A stretch of DNA of 5,420 nt from Deltaproteobacteria bacterium. GTDB taxonomy: Bacteria; Desulfobacterota; BSN033; UBA1163. Below are positions 1 through 5,267 of the stretch, in pieces. Each line of letters starts with the position of its first letter. The stretch's first letter is position 1. The notes beneath the pieces were generated by a model that was not told the origin of the DNA, made no database searches, and was given only the letters and a program-made list of their open reading frames with translations. A program made the translations under genes and the position numbers. The stretch is from NCBI GenBank assembly GCA_016875155.1, contig VGSD01000224.1, forward strand, positions 1 to 5,420, given 5' to 3'.

Positions 1-600
1 GCAAAGATCTTCGGAATAATCGGAATTCCCCTGGCGATTTCCGTCCATGGTTATACGGGATTTGTCCTGGCTGTGGTTCCAGGAAAACATCTCTGGAATA
101 CAGCGTTAATGCCTTTTCTCTTCTTGATTTCTGCCATGGTTTCAGGCTATGCCCTGGTCATTCTGGCAAGCATTGCAAAAGAAAAATATATTTCCAACTC
201 AAAGTGGCTTCAGGAACGATATCCTCAACATCTGAAACTGTTCAATTACCATTTTCCTACGGTTGAGAAGGAGGTGATCTCCGATCTCACCAAACACCTC
301 ATCGGGTTCATTGCGCTGGACCTCTTTCTCATCTTCTGCGACGTGATCGTGATGCTGGTCTCCACGGAAGAATCTTACCATACGGTGATGAGCCTGCTCA
401 CTGGAAAATTTGCGCCTCTCTTTCTTGGGATCGAGATGTTTTTGGGTGCGTTTATTCCCCTTTTCATTCTCTCCTATCACAGGACAAAAGCCATTCAGAC
501 CTGGCAGGTCCTGGCCTCCGTGTTGGTGCTGGCAGGAATTATGACGATGCGTTATATCGTCATTATCGGCGGCCAGAGCTTCCCCGTCCAATTACTATAG
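1..600 (+). CDS. NrfD/PsrC-family polytopic membrane subunit, C-terminal part (5' truncated)
   Basis: This is the C-terminal 199 residues of an integral membrane protein. The reading frame is open from base 1 to the TAG at 598-600, so the true start lies upstream; the GTG at 73 is internal. Hydrophobic segments lie at visible residues about 3-24, 36-56, 100-121, 137-158 and 168-189. HGYTGF (16-21) in the first and RYIVIIGGQSFP (184-195) near the end are typical of the NrfD/PsrC family. Such proteins are usually about 300-400 residues long. They bind quinones and pair with an iron-sulfur subunit in Nrf, Psr, Dsr, Hmc, Qrc or Act complexes. Which complex this one belongs to cannot be told, because its upstream partners are outside the window. 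It is probably the last gene of its operon, since the next gene lies tail to tail on the other strand. The family call is firm; the substrate is unknown. Confidence 0.85.
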   Translation, partial: AKIFGIIGIPLAISVHGYTGFVLAVVPGKHLWNTALMPFLFLISAMVSGYALVILASIAKEKYISNSKWLQERYPQHLKLFNYHFPTVEKEVISDLTKHLIGFIALDLFLIFCDVIVMLVSTEESYHTVMSLLTGKFAPLFLGIEMFLGAFIPLFILSYHRTKAIQTWQVLASVLVLAGIMTMRYIVIIGGQSFPVQLL

Positions 601-621
601 GTTTATCCAAAAGATGAGTCC

Positions 622-1044
622 TCACCTGATGACTGTGAGACCGAGGCCAGAAAAATCTTCATCGAAACTGAGGCACGGGATGTCGTTCAGAAGAGACTTA
701 ACGACCACAAAAGAGATGGCGTCACAATAAGAAAGGTTTTTGGCTCTGCTAAAAAGGCGGAAGACTCGCTCTGCTTCTTCACGAACAGAGTCATCGTAAC
801 GAATGATATTTAACACCGTCTTCATCTCGTCAAGGAAACGAATGGCAGCCTTGTAGTGAAAGCGATAAAGGAGAAGCGTAGCTGTCTCACTGATAATATC
901 CCATGTCGTCCATAGGGAGATTTCTTGATCGTGTGCTTCTTTTAATATTTCTCCCGCACGATTGTAATTGACATCCTTTGGATAGAGCGAGGCAAAGAAA
1001 AAAGAGGTATCACAAAAGGCCCGCTGGCCAGGGAATTCAATCAT
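622..1044 (-). CDS. PIN-domain (VapC-like) toxin ribonuclease
   Basis: This 140-residue protein has the length and acidic-residue pattern of PIN-domain toxins, which are Mg2+-dependent RNases that cleave tRNA, rRNA or mRNA when freed from their antitoxin. The metal-binding set is complete: D12 in CDTSFF, E53 in SETATLLL, D108 in CDAISF and D128 in the SFDEDF motif near the C-terminus. An active enzyme is therefore expected. The ATG at 1044 overlaps the TGA of the antitoxin gene as ATGA, which suggests translational coupling; a weak AAGGGA lies upstream of it. The stop is only 21 bases from the stop of the convergent NrfD gene. The RNA target cannot be predicted. A housekeeping PIN nuclease is the alternative, but the tight pairing with an antitoxin-like gene argues for a toxin. 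Confidence 0.88.
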   Translation of the reverse strand: MIEFPGQRAFCDTSFFFASLYPKDVNYNRAGEILKEAHDQEISLWTTWDIISETATLLLYRFHYKAAIRFLDEMKTVLNIIRYDDSVREEAERVFRLFSRAKNLSYCDAISFVVVKSLLNDIPCLSFDEDFSGLGLTVIR

Positions 1045-1313
1045 TCATTTCCCTTTCCGTAGAGATAGTCTTTTACCTTTTTGGAGATGGGTTCCTCCGT
1101 TTTCCCCTTTGGGAGAGTAGATACTTTTTGCCTGAGGCGTATCAGTTTCTGGACTGCCTCACCAGGCTCCACCAATCTTTTGGATGAGCGTATTTCAGCA
1201 ATCGTTTCGTTCCGCACCTGAACTAAAAAGACCGTTTCAGGATTTTTCTGCAATTCCTTGATCATTTTCGGAAGGTCTTTTCTTGCATTGCTGATCGAGA
1301 CAATGTTTTTCAT
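1041..1313 (-). CDS. Phd/YefM-type antitoxin of the PIN toxin
   Basis: This 90-residue protein begins MKNIVSISNARKDLPKMIKE, the usual start of Phd/YefM antitoxins: a short beta strand followed by a SISNAR-DL helix that forms the DNA-binding dimer. A beta hairpin follows (VFLVQVRNETIAEI, about 28-41). The tail from about residue 50 is charged and should wrap around the toxin. The ATG at 1313 was chosen because a GGAGGG lies 7 bases upstream and the homologous region begins there. The frame stays open to an ATG at 1355, but that start would lie within the promoter and operator. The gene precedes the toxin gene and overlaps it by 4 bases, the standard order for these modules. Its expected roles are to neutralise the PIN protein and to repress its own operon by binding the palindromes at 1333-1357. 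The family call rests on the N-terminal motif, the size and the context. Confidence 0.82.
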   Translation of the reverse strand: MKNIVSISNARKDLPKMIKELQKNPETVFLVQVRNETIAEIRSSKRLVEPGEAVQKLIRLRQKVSTLPKGKTEEPISKKVKDYLYGKGNE

Positions 1314-1320
1314 CGCCTGT

Positions 1321-1326
1321 CCCTCC
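1321..1326 (-). promoter_or_regulatory. Ribosome binding site deciding the antitoxin start
   Basis: GGAGGG on the minus strand is followed by 7 bases and then the ATG at 1313. It supports starting the antitoxin at 1313 rather than at the in-frame ATG at 1355. Confidence 0.75.
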
Positions 1327-1332
1327 AATAAA

Positions 1333-1357
1333 TACAATTTGTACAAATTGTACAATT
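1333..1357 (-). promoter_or_regulatory. YefM-like autoregulatory operator: two overlapping palindromes with TGTACA cores
   Basis: Bases 1333-1352 form a perfect 20-base palindrome centred on TGTACA (1340-1345). Bases 1346-1357 form a perfect 12-base palindrome, AATTGTACAATT, centred on a second TGTACA (1349-1354). The two centres are 9 bases apart. A long and a short palindrome, each with a TGTACA core, is the layout known for the Escherichia coli yefM-yoeB operator, where the antitoxin binds first to the long repeat. Here the pair covers the -10 box and probable transcription start of the operon, so bound antitoxin or toxin-antitoxin complex should block RNA polymerase. The palindromes are seen directly; the binding protein is inferred from the family of the gene just downstream. 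Confidence 0.8.
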
Positions 1358-1375
1358 CTGACTTTGAGGAGTCAA
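1347..1375 (-). promoter_or_regulatory. Sigma-70-type promoter of the toxin-antitoxin operon
   Basis: Read on the minus strand, TTGACT (1375-1370) is followed by exactly 17 bases and then TACAAT (1352-1347). Each box differs from consensus at one position. Transcription would start near 1340, inside the long palindrome, leaving a leader of roughly 25-30 bases before the ATG at 1313. A further small inverted repeat, TGACT (1359-1363) and AGTCA (1370-1374), overlaps the -35 box and may be incidental. Confidence 0.7.
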
Positions 1376-1477
1376 GGGCGTAAAGATAAATTCAAGGGGT
1401 TTAAGGTTAAAGAGGAAAGGTGACAGCGTAAGAAGAGTCGGATTAAGACTTAGGTTAAGACGGCGGGCAAAGCAATG

Positions 1478-1513
1478 CTTGGCCGATTTTTTTAAACGCC
1501 AAGAAGGTTTTTT
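1478..1513 (+). terminator. Terminator-like hairpin with T run, + strand
   Basis: CTTGGC (1478-1483) pairs perfectly with GCCAAG (1498-1503) across a 14-base, T-rich loop. AAGG and TTTTTT (1508-1513) follow. In the + direction this resembles an intrinsic terminator, although the large loop and the four bases before the T run make it weak. No + strand gene lies immediately upstream. The nearest is NrfD, ending at 600, so it could only stop read-through from there or an unrecognised short transcript. It may instead belong to the repeat-like DNA that follows. Confidence 0.35.
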
Positions 1514-1563
1514 ATGGTTGGCAAGCCGAGTAATATTAAAGGGATCCTCTAATAATTCCGAAT

Positions 1564-1720
1564 TCGTCACTCACGCTCCGTATCCCGTGGTCGGGTCTAA
1601 TCAACAAGTACGGGGTAAACTCCAGCGGGAGTCCAGTCGTTGCGACTCGAAACCGAGTTATTTCGTCCCGTCAAAAACGGGACTAGATTCTCCCGATAAA
1701 GATTGGGACCGGAATGACGA
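1564..1720. repeat. 157-base stem-loop-rich element, probably a dispersed repeat
   Basis: The element is bounded by TCGTCA (1564-1569) and its reverse complement TGACGA (1715-1720). Between them lie successive local stems: 1576-1582 with 1609-1615 (7 pairs, one wobble) enclosing CCCG/CGGG at 1584-1595; ACTCC/GGAGT at 1619-1632; AGTCG/CGACT at 1635-1647; ACTCG/CGAGT at 1645-1658, which competes with the previous stem; GTCCCGT/ACGGGAC at 1665-1683; and TCCCGAT/ATTGGGA at 1691-1708 (7 pairs, one wobble). The GGGACCGGAATGACGA end resembles the CGGGAATGACG-type intergenic repeats common in deltaproteobacterial and related genomes. The stems are seen directly. Whether the element is a palindromic DNA repeat or a structured RNA cannot be settled from one copy. 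Confidence 0.55.
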
Positions 1721-1796
1721 CCTTCTAAAACAATTGGTTTATAATAAGCCTTAATTTATTGAAATCATAAAGGAATTGCTTGTGAAAAGATTTTTT

Positions 1797-1825
1797 TTGA
1801 CCTTCGGAACAAGAGATATTATATT
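1797..1825 (+). promoter_or_regulatory. Probable sigma-70-type promoter of the peptidase gene
   Basis: TTGACC (1797-1802) is followed by exactly 17 bases and then TATATT (1820-1825), in A+T-rich DNA just after a run of eight T. Transcription would start near 1832, giving a leader of about 118 bases before the ATG at 1950. No regulator site or riboswitch was recognised in that leader. Confidence 0.5.
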
Positions 1826-1949
1826 TAGATCGAAAAAGAAGGGCAGGATAGCAAAATCGGTTTTTACTTTTAATATAGATTCCCTCCTTTCTACCCCAAC
1901 ATTTAAAAAATTTACCTAATAGGATTGGCTATATCTGAAGCCTTAAGAT

Positions 1950-2945
1950 ATGGACGAAATCAGTTATCAAAAGTTTCTAACCACGAGAATCTGCGACCTG
2001 GATCTTGATCCCGAGGAGAGCCTGGGCGATTGCTTTAAGAGGCTAAAGAGGGAGTTGAAGGTTCATCAGATCCTTCTCTGGCCCGATTTTTATTTCGGGA
2101 ATGAGTGGGGTTGTGTGAATAAAAAGACTTCAATCAGCATCCCATTCTATTATGCCATGCCTGAATTAAAAGAGCTTGAAGGAGATCTCCCGACCAAAGA
2201 AGGAATCGTCAAGACCCTTCGCCATGAAACCGGTCATGCGATCAACTATGCTTACAAATTGTGGCAGCGAAAGGACTGGAAGGAGACATTCGGCGATTTC
2301 AATATAAAATATCGGGATGGATATCTCTACAGGGTGAATCCTTGGTCCAAGAGTTATGTCCGCCACCTCCATTATCTGGGTGATCCCCATTATGCCCAGA
2401 AGCATCCGGATGAAGACTGGGCTGAAACCTTTGCCATATGGCTTGATCCGAGATCCCACTGGGAGCGCAAGTATCGGAACTGGCCCAATGCCCTTGATAA
2501 ATTGGCATACGTGGACGATTTAATGGAAGAGATTGGAGGAGAAAATCCACTCAGGCTGAATAAGAAGAGGGAAGGGGAGTATACGGCAATCGAAGAGACC
2601 GTTTCTGAGTGGTGGGGACTCGATGGAGAGATGCTGGACCGGGAACTTCAGGAGTATCTGAAGGATATGAATGAACTCTTCATCACACCAACCAACGGCC
2701 GAAGAAAACTTCTCCCCGCGTGGAAATTGATTCGAAGATATGCGAGGACATTGACCGAACAGGTCAGCCTTTGGATCTCAGGGTCAAATCAGCATACCGC
2801 CCGAAAAACACTGCGCCGATGGGAGGCGATCTGTCAGAATGAATCCCTGGGATACCTTCCCGAAGATGAAGAGCGGAAGTTAATCGAGTTGACCACCCTC
2901 CTGACCTACCATGTGGTGGATGGCGTTCACCACCTCCGAAGTTAA
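1950..2945 (+). CDS. Putative zinc metallopeptidase with HETGH motif
   Basis: This 331-residue soluble protein has no signal peptide or membrane segment. RHETGHAINYAYKL (91-104) holds a gluzincin-type HExxH site: H92 and H96 would bind zinc and E93 would be the catalytic base. DEDWAETFAIWL (154-165), about 60 residues later, resembles the second conserved block of the 'putative zinc-binding metallo-peptidase' family (Peptidase_Mx-like), and E159 is a candidate third ligand. The usual N-terminal zinc ribbon of that family is absent: only C15 and C28 occur before the active site. The C-terminal part, from about 200, is charged, probably helical and unrecognised. The start is fixed because a TAA lies in frame two codons upstream (1944-1946) and the next Met is residue 70; the ribosome binding site is weak. 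The respiratory gene follows 41 bases later, so co-transcription is possible without an obvious functional link. The substrate is unknown. Confidence 0.7.
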   Translation: MDEISYQKFLTTRICDLDLDPEESLGDCFKRLKRELKVHQILLWPDFYFGNEWGCVNKKTSISIPFYYAMPELKELEGDLPTKEGIVKTLRHETGHAINYAYKLWQRKDWKETFGDFNIKYRDGYLYRVNPWSKSYVRHLHYLGDPHYAQKHPDEDWAETFAIWLDPRSHWERKYRNWPNALDKLAYVDDLMEEIGGENPLRLNKKREGEYTAIEETVSEWWGLDGEMLDRELQEYLKDMNELFITPTNGRRKLLPAWKLIRRYARTLTEQVSLWISGSNQHTARKTLRRWEAICQNESLGYLPEDEERKLIELTTLLTYHVVDGVHHLRS

Positions 2946-2980
2946 ATGTGTTGACGAAAACTTCAAGAATCAATTAAAAA

Positions 2981-2986
2981 GGAGGT
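2981..2986 (+). promoter_or_regulatory. Strong but oddly placed ribosome binding site of the respiratory gene
   Basis: GGAGGT directly abuts the ATG at 2987, leaving no usual spacer. The next in-frame ATG, at 3002, is 15 bases away, which is too far. An in-frame TAA at 2975-2977 rules out any earlier start. The annotated start at 2987 is therefore the best available but not certain. Confidence 0.5.
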
Positions 2987-5155
2987 ATGATTTCATCTAA
3001 AATGGATCGCCCCCATGCGGTGATCATTTTTTTCTTCCTCCTCCTCTTCCTTCCAATTTCGTCCCTTCATGCCACAGAATACTATGGTCTTCGCCTTTCA
3101 GGATCTGATTGTTTTCTCTGCCACACCGCTCCAGAGATTGGGACATTAAATCAGACAGGGGTTCAATTTCAGGAAGAGGGATACCGATATCCGATGACCT
3201 TGAAGGGTGTACTCTTTAACATCCTGGGAGGCCCGATCGTTTTCATATTGTTCTTTAGTTTTTATAGGAGATACCGGCTATGGCATATCGGGAAAGGGAA
3301 AATCCGATGGGGTCAATGGAGAGAAAGATGGAAAGGACTGCTCTCAAATGGTTTTGGACATAGAACCCTTTTTAGGAGTTTTTTCCCCGGGATAGGTCAC
3401 TTCCTGCTTTTCTGGTCTTTCCTCATCCTGAGCCTAGGTGTGACCGCAGTCATCCTCCAGGAATATTTCATTTTTCCCTTATGGAGAGTGAGATTCATCG
3501 ATTCCAATACTTATCCTTTCCTCCGCCTCCTCTTTGATCTTTTTGGAGTCTTGGGATGGTTAGGGACAATCTTACTCATTGTCAGGAGATATATCCTAAA
3601 ACCAAGAGAGTTGGATGAACAACGAACAGATGCCTGCTCTCTCGTGATTTTATTCTTCATTTTTCTGACGGGATTTCTGGCCACCGGTATCCGAAATCAA
3701 ATCTATCAGTCTCCCTGGACATCCTGGTCGCCCGTGGCTGACAGCATTTCTTCCTTTTTACTGAGATGGAAGATGGATGAGAATCATTTAAAAATTTTCT
3801 TCTCCTTGTTCTGGTGGAGCCATCTTATTCTCTCCCTTGCCTTTATTTCCTGCATCCCGTTCTCTAAACTCCTTCACCTCTTCTCTTCCCCTCTCAGCAT
3901 TCTTCTCCGGAACTTGGAGGTCAAAGGGACACTAAAAAAAATCGATTTGGAGGCTTCGGAAACATTTGGAGTTACCCATCTTGAGGAGTTCACATGGAAG
4001 GACCTTCTGGAGCTGGATGGTTGTACCCGGTGCGGCCGATGTCAGGAGAACTGCCCGGCCCATCTTACCGGAAAACCTCTTAATCCTAAAGGAGTGATCC
4101 AGAATCTAAAGCGACACCTCGCGGATCTTTCGCGGGCAAAAGGGAATTCCAAACTGATCGGAGATGTGGTGACAGAAGAGGAGATTTGGGAGTGTACGAC
4201 CTGCAGAAACTGCCTCGAACATTGCCCTATCTTTATTGAACCAATGGCCAAATTGTTGGAGTTCCGGAGAAGTTTGGTTCTCAATCAGGGCAAGGTTCCG
4301 AAAGAGACCCATTTCGCCTTTCGGAATATTGAGAGAAAAGGAAATCCCTGGGGATTTGAGCCTTCGAAGAGGATGTTTTGGACAAAGGAGTTGGGTTTGA
4401 AAACGGTTATTCCCGGAGAAAAAACCGATCTCCTATTCTGGATCGGATGCTATGGTTCTTACGACGACCGGAATATTAAGGTAGCAGAATCACTGGCTCG
4501 AATCCTGAACCAGGCAGGGTTAAATTTTGGCGTCCTGGGAAGTTCCGAGTGGTGCTGTGGCATCGATCTCAGAAGAATGGGAAGTGAATATCTCTTTCAG
4601 GTCAATGTCGAGAAGAATATCGAACAACTCAAGCGGTTAGAATTTAAAAAGATGATCACCACCTGTCCCCACTGTTTTAATACCCTCAAGAATGAATATG
4701 CCCAGTTCGGTGCAGACTTCGAAGTGATCCATTACACGGACCTTGTCGAGGAACTGATTCAGCAGAATAAGATCCGGCTCCGGAGAAGGAATGAAAAAAT
4801 AAAGATCACTTATCATGATTCCTGTTATCTGGGTCGCTATAACGAGGGTTATGAACCGCCTCGTAGGATTCTGAGAGCGATGGAGGATTTTTCTTTTACG
4901 GAAATGGAAAAAAGCCGTGAGAAGTCGTTCTGCTGTGGAGGAGGGGGCTGTCACATGTGGATGGAGGAGAGGACTGGAAAACGGATTAATGAGACGAGAA
5001 TCCTGCAGGCATTGGATAAAGAGGCAGAGATTCTTACCACTGTCTGCCCTCTCTGCTTGACCCAACTCGACTCTGCGGTCAAGGTGCTCAATGCGGATGA
5101 TCGGATTCGGGTTCGGGATATTCTGGAATTGGTGGTAGAGAGGATGGAGACATAA
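2987..5155 (+). CDS. NarI/HdrD-like fused respiratory protein: c-heme, cytochrome b-type membrane part, 2x[4Fe-4S], two CCG domains
   Basis: This 722-residue protein looks like a one-chain electron conduit. Residues about 11-29 form a signal peptide (probable cut after LHA). CFLCH (42-46) is a CxxCH c-type heme site, followed by LNQTG and EEGY spacing seen in some multiheme cytochrome domains. Five hydrophobic helices follow (about 75-93, 133-157, 180-200, 216-236, 268-290). H138, H279 and H297 are candidate heme b ligands, the last in FSKLLHLF as in NarI/DsrM-type proteins. Two 4Fe-4S motifs come next (C346, C349, C352, C356 and C403, C406, C409, C413). Two CCG domains end it (C488, C523-C524, C560, C563 and C613, C649-C650, C687, C690), as in HdrD/DsrK. 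An exported N-terminus and five helices put the iron-sulfur part in the cytoplasm. The electron partners are unknown; no nearby gene identifies them. It is probably co-transcribed with the peptidase, 41 bases upstream. Confidence 0.88.
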   Translation: MISSKMDRPHAVIIFFFLLLFLPISSLHATEYYGLRLSGSDCFLCHTAPEIGTLNQTGVQFQEEGYRYPMTLKGVLFNILGGPIVFILFFSFYRRYRLWHIGKGKIRWGQWRERWKGLLSNGFGHRTLFRSFFPGIGHFLLFWSFLILSLGVTAVILQEYFIFPLWRVRFIDSNTYPFLRLLFDLFGVLGWLGTILLIVRRYILKPRELDEQRTDACSLVILFFIFLTGFLATGIRNQIYQSPWTSWSPVADSISSFLLRWKMDENHLKIFFSLFWWSHLILSLAFISCIPFSKLLHLFSSPLSILLRNLEVKGTLKKIDLEASETFGVTHLEEFTWKDLLELDGCTRCGRCQENCPAHLTGKPLNPKGVIQNLKRHLADLSRAKGNSKLIGDVVTEEEIWECTTCRNCLEHCPIFIEPMAKLLEFRRSLVLNQGKVPKETHFAFRNIERKGNPWGFEPSKRMFWTKELGLKTVIPGEKTDLLFWIGCYGSYDDRNIKVAESLARILNQAGLNFGVLGSSEWCCGIDLRRMGSEYLFQVNVEKNIEQLKRLEFKKMITTCPHCFNTLKNEYAQFGADFEVIHYTDLVEELIQQNKIRLRRRNEKIKITYHDSCYLGRYNEGYEPPRRILRAMEDFSFTEMEKSREKSFCCGGGGCHMWMEERTGKRINETRILQALDKEAEILTTVCPLCLTQLDSAVKVLNADDRIRVRDILELVVERMET

Positions 5156-5164
5156 TGAAATGCA

Positions 5165-5192
5165 GATTGCCGATTGCGGAATGCGGAATAAA
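5165..5192. repeat. Short 7-base tandem repeat (GATTGCC / GATTGCG / GAATGCG / GAATAAA)
   Basis: Four consecutive 7-base units start 10 bases after the stop codon of the respiratory gene. The first three differ from their neighbour at one position and the fourth has decayed. Such short repeats are common fillers between genes. The open frame beginning at the overlapping ATG (5155) reads RLPIAE through this repeat and is not a believable gene. Confidence 0.6.
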
Positions 5193-5223
5193 TATTAAGA
5201 GCCTACAAAGAGAGTTGTTTCGC

Positions 5224-5266
5224 GCAATCCCCCGACGAAGCCGGGGCAGGCAAAATCCGCAATTGC
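5224..5266. terminator. GC hairpin in the convergent gap, possible bidirectional terminator
   Basis: CCCCG (5230-5234) pairs with CGGGG (5242-5246) around a 7-base loop. GCAAT (5224-5228) can also pair with ATTGC (5262-5266) outside it. The position between two convergent genes suits a terminator for both, but neither strand has a T run after the stem. It may simply be another intergenic repeat. Confidence 0.3.
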
Positions 5267-5267
5267 A

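Larger units (their letters stand above)
1376..1949. other. 574-base region with no convincing gene
   Basis: This gap lies between two divergent transcription units, the toxin-antitoxin operon (-) and the peptidase gene (+). Open frames at 1479-1754 (+) and 1570-1310 (-) have unremarkable translations. They run through the hairpin element or the toxin-antitoxin promoter, so they are not called. The left part (1376-1477) holds short direct repeats, TTAAGAC at 1443-1449 and 1455-1461 and GGTTAA at 1405-1410 and 1453-1458, but nothing recognisable. The middle holds the hairpin at 1478-1513 and the stem-loop element at 1564-1720. The right part (about 1731-1949) is clearly A+T-rich and holds the peptidase promoter. 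No tRNA or known riboswitch was recognised. Confidence 0.6.

Noticed and set aside
978..1187. 69-residue + strand open frame, and similar frames inside the peptidase and respiratory genes
   Set aside because: These are antisense or off-frame shadows of well-supported genes, with no motifs of their own.
1310..1570. 86-residue - strand open frame containing CTICTNC
   Set aside because: It covers the promoter and operator of the toxin-antitoxin operon and its translation is low-complexity. The cysteines come from the palindromic DNA.
1479..1754. 91-residue + strand open frame
   Set aside because: It spans the terminator-like hairpin and the stem-loop element. It has no ribosome binding site and no recognisable protein features.
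1826..1949. Possible riboswitch in the peptidase leader
   Set aside because: The leader is A+T-rich with no strong stems and no motif of a known riboswitch class.
1376..1949. CRISPR array or attachment site
   Set aside because: There are no regularly spaced identical repeats. The hairpins differ in sequence and spacing, and no integrase gene or tRNA is present.
1..5155. NrfD and the fused NarI/HdrD protein as one operon or complex
   Set aside because: An opposite-strand operon and 574 bases of non-coding DNA with an independent promoter lie between them. The functional link is only a possibility.
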